Assembly (NCBI RefSeq): GCF_014898055.3
Contig: NW_023604861.1
Location: 82,866,399 to 82,930,398 of the forward strand
Source of the DNA: Talpa occidentalis
Lineage: Eukaryota > Chordata > Mammalia > Eulipotyphla > Talpidae
DNA: 64,000 nucleotides
Direction: 5' to 3'
Each line of letters begins with the position of its first letter. The first letter of the stretch is position 1. The translations under genes were made by a program, and so were the position numbers. Below, one piece after another: positions 23,215 to 36,260 of this stretch. The notes below the pieces were generated by a model. The model saw only the letters and a list, made by a program, of their open reading frames with translations. It was not told the origin of the DNA and did not search any database.

Positions 23215-23410
23215 TTCATTCATTCTTTCATCAAATATTCATTTTCTACTATGTGCCAAGTATTATTCTAGGTATTGGAGATAAAGCAGTGAAGAAAACA
23301 AGCAAATATCCTTGACATCATGGAGCTCACTTTCTGGTGGAGAGAGATTAATAAATAAATTATATGGTAGGTTTGAAGGTGATAAGTGCTCAGAAATAAA
23401 TAAAGCCATA
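23215..23410 (+). repeat. Ancient mammalian repeat fragment
   Basis: 'TTCATTCATTCTTTCATCAAATATTCATTTTCTACTATGTGCCAAG' and 'CATGGAGCTCACTTTCTGGTGG' form a familiar old repeat; the family is not assigned. Confidence 0.5.
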
Positions 23411-24880
23411 AAGCAGGCAGCATAAAGGAAATGAAAGGAACTTAGGAGGTTACTTTGCACAACTCCAGGGAAATGAATTTCAAAATCTAGATGAAATAGA
23501 TGCTCTTCTAAGAAAATGTATATGATAAAAATCATTGTGGAGGAAAGAGAAATTCTAATCAAATTAGATATCATAAAATATCTAGAGAAAGTTGTTCAAG
23601 AGTGGCTCCTAGAAAAAGTGCCAAAGATATTTCCAAGGTGAATTCTACTTACTCTTTAATGAACAGACAAATCCAATGATATTCAGGTTATTTCAGAGTT
23701 TAGAGAAAGAAGTGATGTGCTGAGAAATGGTGATTTTCTTTGTATTCAGTGGAAGTGGGAATTTGTATAAGCTTTATGGAAAGTATTCTGATACTATTTA
23801 GTAAATTTAAATCTATAGCTATGATGTATACCTATTTTTACCCATGGAAACATGCATTTATATGCCTTAATCTGGCATTCTTACTCTTGGGATTCTAGTC
23901 TTTAGTAATTTCAGTTGATAATGTTTGTATATAGCAATGTTATGTTTATGGCCATACCACCCTGATTGTGCCCAATCTCATCTGTATATGCAATGTTTGT
24001 AGTATTAAGATGAAAACAAATTCAGTGTTCAACAACAGGTGGAGTAATTACTGATAGAGCTATACTATGAAATGCTTGAAATGAAATGAAATATATCATG
24101 AAATGCTTGAAAAAAGAGAGGCTATATATATAGTTTACTCAAAGAAATGTCAATAGTCACAAAAGCAAGTTGCCAGTTAACGTCAATTTTTGATAGAAGG
24201 AATAAAAAACATTTCCCATTGCCTGAAAATAACATGTTTGTGTATACATGTAAGGATATAAACAAGTGTGTGAAAGGAAACACATCGAACATTGGTTACT
24301 TGACGCTTTTGGAGCGCTGCTAGCTGTTTTGTTTTTGGTTTGTTGCCTCTAGAAGGATTTTTAGCTTGAAATGCGAATGCAATTAGATATATTTCACAAG
24401 AGATGTTTCCTCCAGCCTTTTCTATGCTTATTTTAATGTGAATAAAAAGTGCATCTGCTTAACTGCTAGTGTGAGACTTAGGCTATGTGATACAATCTGT
24501 GTGGTATCCATAAAGTAGGACTTCAAGGTTTTACGAGATTTTGCTCAAAGATTGAGTTTTATGTTGATATAGTAGAGTAGTAATAAGTTACACAAGCTCT
24601 GTCTATTCAACTTTTTTCATCAGTGAAACGAGGCTTAAATGCCACATAGGTATTTTAATTTGTGAAATAACATGAGAGGACTTTTTGCTTTTAGCTCATT
24701 TTGAGTGACTGCCTTCATCCCATCATTGCTCTAGGGATGCCAAAAATATAAGGCAAACATAGCCTTCAGCATACAAAGCATTGCTTTTAAGTGTCAGCTG
24801 AGTAGTACCTATTTAAATGTCATCGAAGGTTAAAAATGATCAGGGAAGACTTCGCGGAGGAGGTGAGACCATACAGGTTT
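23411..24880. other. AT-rich stretch upstream of the proximal CpG island
   Basis: Nothing gene-like is recognised. A short local repeat ATGAAATGCTTGAAA occurs twice near 24066-24112. Confidence 0.45.
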
Positions 24881-25088
24881 TCAAGTGTGCGCACGCTTTG
24901 GTTAGGCCAGACACGGAACAGGTGGCGGCAGGGGCTTACGCGGTGCGGGAGGTTTGCCGTGGCCGCCGCGAGCGCCGCCCGCGAGCGCGCCCCCTCCCGG
25001 AACCAAGTTTCCTGTGCCCGGGGCTAGCGCGGCGCGGGCCGTACGCAGGCGCTGGCGGTGGACGAGGACTCGCACAGGCTTCCTAGGC

Positions 25089-25098
25089 GCGCATGCGT
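25089..25098 (+). promoter_or_regulatory. NRF1-type site
   Basis: GCGCATGCGT matches the NRF1 half-palindrome, inside the proximal CpG island. Confidence 0.5.
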
Positions 25099-25321
25099 GC
25101 GGCTCTGTGGAGGCGGTAGCTTCTTCGGCGTCGAGACCCGGAGGCTGAGTGCTAAATTGTGGGGCGCAAATGGGATCCGGCTGTTAGTCGGGTAGGCATA
25201 GGTAGGACGGCTGCTTCGTGGGGAGAGGGGGCTGGAAGGCGGCTCTCGTAGCGAGGGGGCCCGGAACCTCTCCTGTGAGACCCGGGCCGACTATTGTATG
25301 TGTGTCGCAGCGGCTGCGCAC

Positions 25322-25332
25322 AAAATGGCGGC
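25322..25332 (+). promoter_or_regulatory. YY1-type site
   Basis: AAAATGGCGGC is the canonical strong YY1 element, sense orientation, often immediately downstream of a transcription start. Confidence 0.6.
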
Positions 25333-25859
25333 GAGCAGACGGCGGGGGCGGGAGGAGGTTGGGGGACCCCGGGGATGGGAAGGGAAGAGGCTTGGCAGCC
25401 CGGGTGCGGCGTCTATCCACCTCAGCGCCCTGGAGGGCCGGGCCGGGCACCGGTGCTAGGACCCTGTCTCTGGAGGAGCCGCCTGACGCCGCTGTGCTGG
25501 GCCGAGAAAGAACAGCCCTTGGGCAAGGCCGTGGCGGCCCCTTCCCCAGCGGCGCGGGGCCTGAGGAGGCAGCTGCGGGCCTGACAGCGGAGGAAGCGGT
25601 GGTGAGGGAGCACTGAGGAGGGAGTAACCCTTCCCGTCCGGCCTGGAAGAGAGGCGGCGGAGCTTGAGCCGAGCCTTTTGGCAAGCGACGTGGTGCAAGA
25701 AGCGTGGAGAGAAGAGCTTGTTTGTGTTTGGGGCTGGGAAGGGGGAGAGTCGGGATGAAGGGAGGGAACGTTAAGACTCCAGCGGCTTTTGCTGGTCGGT
25801 GTTGCCGATGCCTGCCTTGGTGCTGGTGTGAAAGCAAAGAAAATGTCACCTCTCCAGAA

Positions 25860-26915
25860 TTCGGAGGGCTCGTGTTCTGAGGTATTCCAGATACCTCAGA
25901 GGAATCGTGAAATGCGGATCGTTAGCCCTGTTTGCGTGTCATCCCTAGCCCGGGTTCGTGCTGTTAAAGGTGGGGGGAGAATGTCTGTCACAATCACACA
26001 CACGAATCCCCGAGGACGTTTGAAACAGATCTTTTGTTGCTTGAAGTAATTGCAAACGAGGGAAACAATCTTTAATTGAACTAGACAATGAAGGCTGCTT
26101 CAAGAGAATTTTTCTTAATCCTGAAGTTTGCGCTAAGCGAAAATGGGATAGAACGTAATAACTATGTAAGTCCAAGCTCTGAAAAGAGTTCTGAAGAAAA
26201 ACTTGTTACCGGGATCCGGCGACCTAGGTTGATCTAAATTCTTTTTCTAACTAGCGGTGGATTCGGTATTTCTTCATTGGTTGTAAAGGGTTAACAAGAT
26301 GTTTGCTGGTTCAGATTTGCCATTAAAAATTGACGAACTGGAAAAAGATTTTTTAAAATAACGAATTTAATGGCTTACACAGAAAATAAACACACACTTT
26401 TCTCTTTTTTTAAACAAGCTTCAAGATTTGTTGATATTAAGCATTCAAAAATTAGTGGGCTTTTATGTTGAATTCTTTTTCTTTTAAAAAATTAGCATTT
26501 CGTATATACTTGTATTCTGCTACTATGTAATATGTCTTTTCAAATAATCCCTGGAATCCAACATGTTAATACACTAAAATATGCTGGGCTGTTCCCTCTT
26601 TGGTGGTTTGTGTTGGAAGCAAGTCAGGGTAAAGATAAAAACAGTTGGAAGAAATTGCAAAATCTAATTTTTTTTATTGTTTTCGCGATGTGTTTATTCA
26701 TGTTACACAGTCATTATTTTGAATATTGGTTAATTTTTAGTTTTGTAATTTTTGTGTCTTGTTACGGAAGAGTGTATACAGCAGATACTACACTTTAAAA
26801 GATGCTTCTTACAGTCCATCTCTTTGTGCTTCATGGCTGTCTTATTTTCTCTTGGGTGCTCTTAAGAAAGTGATTTCTGGAAATTTTTTTTTTTTTATGT
26901 AGTGAAAGAAAATGA
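25860..26915. other. First intron of the proximal transcript, no repeat recognised
   Basis: AT content rises steadily after the island. No gene or young mobile element is seen. Confidence 0.45.
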
Positions 26916-26919
26916 GAGA

Positions 26920-27115
26920 CAAATAGTGTAGTGGAAGGAGAATAGGCTTTGGAATCAGAAGATCTGGATTCGAATCCCTGTTTTCCTCTTACTGTATAGG
27001 TGAACTTTTGGTAAGTTCTTTTAGTCTTCCTGAAATTTTGTTTTCTTATCTGTAAAATGGTGGTAATAGTATTTCTGCTTGGAATTGTGAAGTTAAGTGA
27101 GACAATGTGTGGACA
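26920..27115 (+). mobile_element. MIR element
   Basis: 'GTGGAAGGAGAATAGGCTTTGGA', 'GGATTCGAATCCC' (B-box-like) and 'TTATCTGTAAAATGG' are MIR landmarks, relatively well preserved. Confidence 0.9.
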
Positions 27116-28189
27116 TATACTGGTACTTAATGTGTGGACATATACTGACATATACTGGTACTTAATATTAGCTGTACTTTCACCACAAGTTTTTAACTAC
27201 TTACCCGGCATCTTTTGATGGAAAATAGCAACCTACCAACACTCTTTTTCAGCTAAAAAGAAGAGGCTTAACGGAACTTAAATTAATAGAATTTGGGAGC
27301 AGAAAGATGACCTGATTTTTCAATAAAGTAATGTGTGCTTCTATAAATTTTATATATGCCTCTCTTTTAGCCCTTATTAAAATAAATTGCAACCATTTAT
27401 TATATGATTGTCCATCTTTGTATCTGTCCCAGTGGGTGGTATGTTTAGCTCTCACTTGAACTCAGCGTGTAGTTGCAGGTGCCTGGGGAAGAACACAGGC
27501 CCTTGAAAGTCCAAATCATGCTCTTTACACTATGATTTAATATGTTGGTTAAGGTTTGAGTAAATCTCCAAATACTTAATAAAATAGCATATATACTGAG
27601 AAATAGTGCTTGCAGTGAGGGTACCCAATAACACAGTTTGGACCCTTTTGCAGGAACACAGGCACTACTAACTGTTGAAATGTAGTTTAGAGATCTTCCA
27701 AACTGAAAATAGTTATATTTGTGGTTAAAGCCAGAAAGTCACTGTTTGTATCCAACTTTACTTACTCTTTCATTGCTTCAATTTCATTTACTATAGTCTG
27801 AACTTTGTGGTTAAAAATGAAAATAGAGGGAAAATAGGTGTATGGAAGATTTAAGGATAATGGAAAGAAAGAAAGCAAGGAAAAGTGAGTTATCAGAAAT
27901 TACAGGTCAGGAATAATAAGGCTTTTGTTTTGAAAAAAGTTCAGGGAGCATAGGAGAGTTTTCAGCTACATGTTTTGATATTTTCTTAGTGGTTACCTTG
28001 TGGTACATATATTTTGGATTATTGCTCAAGTTTTTTGACTCCCTTAAAAACCAAAATAAATTTATGGTTACAATATTTTACTTTTTAAATTTTTCTCCCA
28101 CCTATTTCCAGTCTTCATTTTATTAAACTAGTTTTCAACTAGTTTTCCTGCTAATATGTTAATGTTGCCAATCCTTCTTTTCGTTTTAA

Positions 28190-28552
28190 TTTCTTCATTT
28201 TTAAGAAACATTTTGTTATGGAAATTTTAAATATACAAAGCAGGGAGAATTATATTTATGTAATATACATTATAGTTACCATGTATCCGTCATGCAGCTT
28301 CTTTTATAAGCTAATGGTCAGTCTTGTTTCCATCTTCCACCTTGTTGTTTTTATGTAAATCCCATATATCCATTAAACTTTTTGTAGGTTCAAAATTTTC
28401 TCTAAAATATTTAGAGAAAAATGTATGCTTCTGCCTGAGATAATAATTCATTACTATCATTCAGTCAGTATTCTTATTTTCTTAGTTGTGTTTCATGCAC
28501 TACTCAAGTATACATTAATTTCTATTTCTACTACCTTATTGTAATTTTCAGG
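28190..28552 (+). mobile_element. Old LINE-1 3' UTR fragment
   Basis: 'TTTTGTTATGGAAATTTTAAATATACAAAGCAGGGAGAA ... CATGTATCCGTCATGCAGCTTC' follows the order of L1M-type 3' UTRs. Confidence 0.6.
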
Positions 28553-28565
28553 AACTACCTGTCTT

Positions 28566-28838
28566 TTTTTTTTTTATTTTTAAAGATTTATTTATTTTTA
28601 TACAAGAGCTGGGGTACAGGCCAGAGGCGTGGGAGGGTGAGCGGATTCACCAGAGACAGAGCAGGGAGCAGAACAGGCAGACAACCGAAATACGCTGCTG
28701 AGGGGAGCAGTGGGTGCGACAGGAGAGGTCTGCCATGGCAATCTCCCTGGTTGGCTAGGAATTGAACCCGCGCTGCATAGGCTGCGGACAACTTCACAGT
28801 GCTGCGCTCAATCTGCTGTGCCACCAGGGAGGCCCTGA
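28566..28838 (-). mobile_element. tRNA-derived T+ SINE
   Basis: Head in reverse GTGCCACCAGGGAGGCCC. Repeat AACTACCTGTCTT flanks it at 28553-28565 and 28839-28851. Confidence 0.93.
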
Positions 28839-28884
28839 AACTACCTGTCTTAATAAAGGGAACCAACACTTACCTACTAAAGTA

Positions 28885-29060
28885 AGTGTTCTGTTTACTA
28901 TCAGCATTTTTGAGCACATGTTGCATGTCAATAGTTAAGACTTTTAATTTTCACAACATTCCCATTTTCCACATGATGAAACAGACTTGGGATAACAAGC
29001 TTGCTCTGGGTCAGATTTTTAGAAGGCAGTGGGACCAACATTGAACACTGTTGAACACTG
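28885..29060 (-). mobile_element. MIR fragment
   Basis: 'TTTTCACAACATTCCCATTTTCCACATGATGAAACAGAC' is the reverse MIR core. Confidence 0.65.
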
Positions 29061-29679
29061 CTAAATTAGTGTTAAATTTTACTTAAGGGAGTTAACCAAT
29101 TTTGCATGAAGTCATTCACTGGCACCTCTCCTAGCAGGGTGGGTATCTTCAAATCAGTGGAAATTTCCCCAAAGATCAAATTTCTATTTATTAGGATTGC
29201 ATAATAAACTGAGTAACAGTCGTTAGGGAATGAACATGATGCAGAAAAAGAAGGGTCAAGCCCCCAAAGTTGACTATTTTGTCAAAATAGTAAAAATTTC
29301 AGGCTGATGTTTATTATCATATTGCAGGTTTTCTGCCTGTGCCATACTTTTTGACTTGATGTGTAACTAAGTTAGATAGTTTGGTGTTAGGTTAAAAAGT
29401 TGGGTCATTAACTTATTTTTGAATGAGTTAAAGCCCTGGCTGATAGAAATTGCCCTTTTCTCCTCTTCTGTACACACACAGATACCTGTTAATTTCCTGA
29501 ATTACTTGAGAGTAAGTTGTATGTATTGTGCTCCTGTATCCTATGTATTTCCTAAGAATTGGATGTTTTCTCTGTAGTTCTAATACAGTCACAAACAATA
29601 AATTTAAAATTGAATAGATTGAAATAAATTGAAATAAAATTGAAATAAATTTTAAATTTATTAAGTTCTTTATTCTGAC

Positions 29680-30260
29680 TTTGTCATTTGACTCAATAAT
29701 CATCTTTATAGCAGTTTTTTATCCCTCTCTAGTATAGGATCAGACATTACGTTTAGTTGTCATGTCGCTCTATTATTATTTACTTTGAAATATTTCCATA
29801 TCCTGCTTTTCCTTTGTGAAGTTGACATTTTTTGAAGAAAACAATCTTTTTTAATAGAACATTTCTCATTTTGGATTTGTGTGATATTTCCTCCCTAATA
29901 GATTCAGATTATGCATCCCTGGCCAGAGAAATTACGTAAATGATGCTCTATCCCCAGGATATTAGATCTGGAAGTACATGATGTTCCTTTGCCCCTCATG
30001 GATGATAGTATGTTTGATCATATGTTTAGTCACATTGTTAGACCCCTCTCCCTCTACCCCCCCACCCCCATGCATAACTCTTTCCTTAAACTTACTGATC
30101 TGTGGAGAGATTTTAAGATCATGGGAATGTCTGGTCCTTATCAAAATTTCTCTGTGGCTTTAACATGCATAGATGATTTGTGTTTGAACCAATTTTTACT
30201 ATGATGGTTACAAATAATGATTTTCCAACTTTAGCGGTCCCTCTACATTTACATTTGTTG
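29680..30260 (+). mobile_element. Old LINE-1 3' UTR
   Basis: 'GTTTAGTTGTCATGTCGCTC', 'GAAGTTGACATTTTTTGAAG', 'GATTCAGATTATGCATCCCTGG', 'AGTACATGATGTTCC', 'GAACCAATTTTTACTATGATGG' follow the order of an L1M-type 3' UTR. The short frames over it are not real genes. Confidence 0.65.
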
Positions 30261-30569
30261 ATTGGTAGGGGCTATGAACTCTTGGTTTTCATTGACTTGC
30301 AATTTATTACTGTTCACTTCTTCCATCTCCATAGTTACACATCTTATCTTTTGCATTGAGAGCCCTCATTCCTGGCATTATCAAACATTTACTTATATAC
30401 TCTGTTCTGTGATATATCTCAAGTAATTTTAAGAATTTACTCATACCACAACAAAATATAAGAAACTACTAAATAGAGTAAGAATTCGTAGTTCTTCCCT
30501 TTTTCTGAAGTATGTAAATCAAATAGTGGGTTCATAAGTTACTTGGGTTGGTTTTCTTTTTTCACTTTC

Positions 30570-33520
30570 AATGGAGCATGATACTCGTTTGAAAAAAGAT
30601 CATATTATTTCTCCTACCGTTGTTGATTTAATTTAAAAAAATTTGTAGATTGTTAACATGATTCTAAAAGTCAAAACTCTATGATGATATGTACTCATAA
30701 AATATCATTTCCACCCCTTTCTGGATTACCTTTATAGGTAATCCTAATTGTTTTTTGTTATCTTTCCTGTTTCTTGTAACCATAAGTAGATATATATTTG
30801 TTTTTTTCTTCCCCCAAAGTAACATAGTCTATATGGTCTTTTGTACTTGGTAAAGACTTTAAAGTATTTAGCCATCAGATAGTTTAGGTATGCTTAACTG
30901 AAGATTTTGGAGACCAATTTTAGGCACATGGGAACATTTTTTGGCTTGTATGCTTCATGAAAGAAGTGAACAAGCTAAGAGGACAAAGATGCAGGAACAG
31001 TTGGAACTAGGTCTTTGATGTCTTCATCTTACCTCTGTTGTATTGGCTTCATTTTGTTTCAGTGCTTGTACTTTCTCACTTCGGTTTCAAACATCCACAC
31101 TTTTTTTCATTCCTAGTTTAAAACATATCCCAGGAAAAATTTCTTTATTCCAACTTGGATCAGGTAGTTTTTCTTGAACTTGGAGTGTTATCTTTGTTGA
31201 GGGTAACAAGGTAAGCAGGACACCAGCGCACTACTCCAGGAGGGTGTCATTTGCTGTGAATACAACATTGTGCTCTAAGACCCATATATAGATACAGTGT
31301 ACGTGCTTCTATTAAAAAAAAGTGTTTGATTTTATTCATCTATTTATCAGGAAGTTTTTTTAAATTGGAAATAACTATAAAATTAGTGTTAGGGGGTAAA
31401 TGTATGGTTCTCATGGTAGTTTATATTTCTTTGCGTTGTGCATTAGCAATAGAGCTTCCTTCTCCCTCCCTGCCCCTCCCCTCCCAAGTGTGATGATGTT
31501 TATCAGACATTCCAGGTAGCAGTGAAGTTTGTGATCCCCTTCTTGATAACAGATAGTGTCTACAATACTATGCCAATTTTTTCTTTGTTTCTTAACAGTT
31601 TCTTTGAGGTATCACATTTTGATGTTTTAACATCCTGCATGGTATTCTATCCGTACTGTGCCATGTTGTAATGGTGACTTGCATACCTTTTGTGGGACAT
31701 AAAGGGGCAAAATGAATGATAGAAAAAAAGTTGGCTGAGGGGATCTATCTAGATGCTAAAACAGATTAGCAGAAGAGTGCCAGTTGAACTGAGGAAAAAA
31801 CAAAATGGCATGTTATTTTTATATTTACTGACCAGTATAATACTGGCTTTCTTAGGTGTGAAAGCGAATTTATTCTGAGATAACAAGCAGCACCAAATGA
31901 GATACGTGGGTATGTACGTAGAAAAATAATGTAGTTTGCTGTTTGTGGCATGTCATGAAGATGATTTTTCTTTGTGGGAAGGTAGTGAACACATTGTTTT
32001 ATAAAATTAGCAAAAGCAAAGCTATAGATTTAATTTGCAGTTCATATTATCTAGAATACAACATGGAAAGAACCCTGAGAGGAATGGTAGATTATAGTTG
32101 TCATTTTGCCACTTTGTTCTAAAGCTTTGTTTAGCGTGTAAACTGGGATTTCCTTGCTAACAATATTGTGAGACCCAAATAAGGTAATAAATGGTAAAGT
32201 GCTTTGTAAACTTTGAAGTGCTAAAAGTTAAAGTGTGAGTTTTAATGTCTTTTCATTATTAATCTGACGGACTCATTGTAGTCTGATTGATTGCTTTTTG
32301 ATGTTTAAATTTTTAAATTTCAAATTTCTTTACTAATTGTAAAGAAAATTAAGGATTCCCCTCCTTCTGAAAGACTGCATGAAAATCACAGACAGGTTTT
32401 GATTGAGCATTGTGGTGGATATCTCAGAAATACTTTAGGAAATCTCAGATCACATTTTTTAATCCATCAAGCCATTTTCCTCAAGAACTTGGTTTCATGC
32501 TACTAGTGTTTCTAAAAGAATTTTTATGATTGACATTTTAGAGACAACTTCTCATTTCAGAGTGGCATATTTTAGTTCTTAAAAGTGCATAGAGTTTTAA
32601 AATGCTACTTGTCAAAATAGGAAAAATTTCTTTAGACTATCAGAATGTTTTGTAACCTTATTTTCCTGTTTTTGAAAAATACTAAATACAGAAAAATGTT
32701 GATTGAAAATTGCAATCCTTCCCTTTCCATCTATGTGTGCGTGCACATACATAATAGAGAAGAAATTACATCAAAAATTAGTGCATTCTAGGTTGTGGTT
32801 TTATTGGTAAGCATTTAATTTGTAGGTTTTTTGTTTATTATTTGCTATAACAGACATAATCAGGAATAAAAATACTTCAAAGGATAAATATTTAGTTGCA
32901 ATTGTTTTCAAAGAACTATTAATTAACTCAGACTTCCAAGTTTAATGATTTCTAAGTTGGTTATTCATAAATTGCTGTAGGTGAATGAATCTCTTGGCCA
33001 GAGCTTCTGAGAGTAAATGAAAATGGCTTTACAATGGCTCTCTTTATTTGTTGTTTTCCAGATGTTAATGCGAAATTTATCTTTGTCATACTGGTTCCTA
33101 TTTCTTGCCACATTGTTTTCACTTACATCACTATCATTCTCAAATGACAGGGCTTATTTTCTTTGGTATGGCATAATCTAAATCTTAATGCAGAGGTTGC
33201 TTATCAAGAACTATTTGCTTGTTTTGTTTAATTTTACTTTCTTTATTTCACTAGTTTTTTCCCACCAAAAGGTTATAATGAACAGAGAAAGATGTTGAAA
33301 AAGAAATGGATGAAAAGTCATGTGGGAAGGAAGGGTATAGGGAATAATGAATTAAAATGAGATTTTAGGCTTAAATCTAAAGGTATTTATACACTGAGTG
33401 TTAATCAGTTAAGAAGTTAGCTGACTTTGGCTTGTTAGATCTTGGTGCGATGCTGTTAAGTCTAGATTGAGAAAAATGAAGATATGTTGTTTTTATACTC
33501 TTTCCCTCATTTTTTTTTTC
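30570..33520. other. Long intronic stretch
   Basis: Nearly 3 kb without a recognisable gene or young repeat. Only AT-rich sequence is seen. Confidence 0.45.
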
Positions 33521-33541
33521 TGTTAAAAATGTCATACTTAG

Positions 33542-33822
33542 CGGGCCTCCCCGGTGGCGCAGCGGTTGAGCGCTGGGTTGCGAAGCTGCCCGCGGACTCT
33601 GCAGTGCCAGTTCGATCCCCGGCCGCTCCCCGGCCACCGGAGGAGGGTCCCACATGGCGCGCAGACCTCTCCTGCCGCCCGCTGCTCCCCTCAGCAGTGT
33701 ACTTCGGTCCTTCTGCCTGCTCTGCTCCTCGCTCTGGCTCTGGTGAATTCTCTCACCCTCCCACGCTTCTGACTGTACCCAGTGCTTGTATAAGTAAATA
33801 AAGAAATCTTTAAAAAAAAAAA
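33542..33822 (+). mobile_element. tRNA-derived T+ SINE, sense, intact head
   Basis: One of the best full-length copies: GGGCCTCCCCGGTGGCGCAG start, A box GGCGCAGCGGTTGAGCG, B box GTTCGATCCCC, body, then AAGTAAATAAAGAAATCTTT and an A-run. The 17-bp repeat AAAAATGTCATACTTAG flanks it at 33525-33541 and 33823-33839. Confidence 0.96.
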
Positions 33823-34549
33823 AAAAATGTCATACTTAGTATTAGCACCTACTTTTTATTTTCATTTTGGAAATGGAAATGTTCAAACCTAAAAAAATTA
33901 CAGAGGGAAATGTAATGATCTTTATACACTCGTCACGACTTCCGAAACAAATATTTTGTTTCATTAAATTCCACCTGTCCTCATTCCCCATAGGGTACAG
34001 ACACATACCCATTTTTTCCCCCTTAGGTTATTGTAAAGAAAATATCAGATTCATCATTTTACTTGTAAAGTACTTAAGTCTGTAACATGGCACTTTTATG
34101 TAAGTGCGTCAGTGAATGTTTGTGGATAACTAGGTTTTCCATATATAATAGCTAAGAAAAAAATGTTACTTCAGACTAGAACATACTGTTGTGCAGTTGG
34201 GAGCATATTTTTTTCCTGCTCTTTGCATTTTAAGGTTTTTTTTTTCTCTCCAAGACTTCTGCATTACTAGGAGCTATTGCTTTAAAACACATAAATTAAC
34301 AGCTGACTTTGGATAGGTTTTGTTTTGTAGAGATTTAAATTTTAAATTCTTGTAAATCTGTTAAAATGGAAAGAGGTTGTGTGTGAATAGGAATAGAAAT
34401 TTTTATAATTTCTGCTTTTATCTCTTACCCTTTTTTCCATCTAAATTCAACTACTCTGCAGAGACAGAGATTTAAGTTATTGATGCTCAAAAGTGGGATT
34501 TGTTTGTCTGAAAAGCCCTTGCTCAATGAAGAAGCGAGGAGAGGAGAAT

Positions 34550-34740
34550 GGGACTAAGATTTATTGGGCAGCTCCTTTGTCAGACACTATACATATTTAT
34601 ATTTGATCTGACTTTGTTCTTAATAATCCAGAGAGGAAGGTGTTTTTTCCATCTTACAGATGAGGAAACTGATGCTCAGGAGATAAGTAAATTGTCCCAA
34701 ATCTCAATAGTAAATGGTGAATCTGGTGGAAATTAAATCC
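34550..34740 (-). mobile_element. MIR fragment
   Basis: 'CCATCTTACAGATGAGGAAACTGATGCTCAGG' is the reverse MIR core. Confidence 0.85.
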
Positions 34741-34859
34741 TTCTCACTTGATATATAGAGATATATTATTAACTTAGAAATGAATTTAAAACATTGCATG
34801 TATTATTGCATTATTGCCGTGTGTTATATTAATAGCTTAATGTATGCTACAGGAAATGG

Positions 34860-35470
34860 TCAAAGTGATTATCATGGGATGGGACTTAGGTCTTGGTTCA
34901 GAGTTTGACTCAGGTAGGAGTAATCTAGAGAATGGGGTGTGAATAAAGTATGGAAGCAAAGAATGTGTGTTGGAAGTGGCCAGGAGATAGCAAATAGACC
35001 AATTTGACTGTAGAAGAATCTTTTAATTAAGTATCACTAGTTAGTAAGCTATGAAAGTATGAAAGGTCGATTGGGATCAAGTTATATACTGCCAGGTTGA
35101 CAAGTTTAAATAGTATCTTATGGGCAGCAGTAAAATAATGAAGAATTTTAGGTAGAAGAATGTTACTAAAAGAAGTGATTTAAGATATTAACAAGTTAGT
35201 GACAGAATGAATTGGTATGGAGGCCAGCTGTGGTAGAGAGTGATGAGGACTTGGAATAGGGTGGTGATGGTGGTGAGAGGAAAAGGAAGAGTATATTGAT
35301 AGAAAAGTCGAGATATTGATAGGAGTACAGAGAATTTTATGATTAATTAGAAATGGAGATTAAATGTTTTTTGAACATTGATGGCTAAAGGGATTGGTGT
35401 AGAGAGAATAGAGAGTTGAGAATGGATAATTTTGGGATAAAGATCAAAAGTCAAAATAAGAGAGATAGGT
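34860..35470. repeat. LINE-2-like ancient repeat
   Basis: Purine-rich text ('GAGGACTTGGAATAGGGTGGTGATGGTGG', 'TGAAGAATTTTAGG') resembles internal LINE-2 sequence. Family assignment is weak. Confidence 0.35.
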
Positions 35471-35585
35471 TCTGTTGTATGTATTTTTTTATATCCTCAT
35501 AGATGATTTTATTAAATAGTTCCAAGGTTACTGAAGATTGAAGTATTTTTACTGAAGCTATGTTTTGTCTTGGCCCAGAATTTAT

Positions 35586-35850
35586 TTTTTATTTTTTTAA
35601 AGATTTATTTATTTATGCATACAAGAACTGGGGTACAGGCCAGAAGTGCGGGGGAAGGTATGATAGGATTCACCAGAGACAGACTGGGGAGCAGAACAAG
35701 CAGATCTCCTGAAATACAGCGGACGAGTCAGAAGAGGTCTGCTGTGCCATGTGGGTCACCTCCCTGGCAGGGGATCGAACTCTTGCTGCAGTGGCTGCGG
35801 ATTGCTTCATAGTGCTGACGCTTAATCCCTTGTGCCAGCAGGGAGACCCT
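35586..35850 (-). mobile_element. tRNA-derived T+ SINE
   Basis: Head in reverse TGTGCCAGCAGGGAGACCC. Flanks TGGCCCAGAATTTAT (35571-35585) and TGCCCAGAATTTAT (35851-35864). Confidence 0.92.
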
Positions 35851-36054
35851 TGCCCAGAATTTATAATTTTGTCAAAATATGCAGTTAATAGTTTTTTATA
35901 TAGTTATAATTTAAAAAATCATTTCAGCACAGCTGTTTCTTTTTACTAGAATATTTTATTCATAAACTTTATTTAACCCAAGCTATCCAAAATATTCTAC
36001 AGTTTGGTAAACACATGCTTAGTAAGACTGTATCTAAAATCTCATTTCTCCTGG

Positions 36055-36260
36055 GTCCCTCAGAACTTTTGAAAATATTTATCCTTCAAAACTCAACTTG
36101 GGCATTCATTGCCTTTTTCAAAAATAAATCCTTTTCTGATACTTTAGTATTGTCATAATATTGGCAAACTGCACTGCAGTTGATTGACTTTATCATGTTT
36201 GCAAAACCTAATGAATTAATAATGGATTGGTTCTGAAATAAACTGAATGAATGATCCTGA
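36055..36260 (+). repeat. Old repeat (LINE-2-like), relative of 13,290-13,822
   Basis: 'ATCCTTCAAAACTCAACTTGGGCATTCATTGCC ... TTGGCAAACTGCACTGC ... GATTGGTTCTGAAATAAACTGAATGA' parallels the other copy over its whole length. Confidence 0.5.

Larger units (their letters stand above)
24880..25650 (+). promoter_or_regulatory. ZNF638: Proximal CpG-island promoter, probable ZNF638 promoter
   Basis: A sharp CpG-dense block inside AT-rich DNA carries an NRF1-type palindrome (GCGCATGCGT, about 25089-25098) and a YY1-type site (AAAATGGCGGC, 25322-25332). Both typically lie close to the start of housekeeping genes. No TATA box is seen. It lies 18 kb upstream of the exon with the usual start codon. Several GT donors are possible (for example after 25190 or 25597), so I do not place the non-coding first exon. 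A short open frame from the YY1-site ATG (25325-25459, 44 residues) could be an upstream ORF. Confidence 0.7.

Noticed and set aside
25184..25849. 221-codon antisense open frame in the proximal CpG island
   Set aside because: Pro/Ala/Arg-rich composition as expected for chance frames in CpG islands; several overlapping frames on both strands are equally open; no start context or splice logic.
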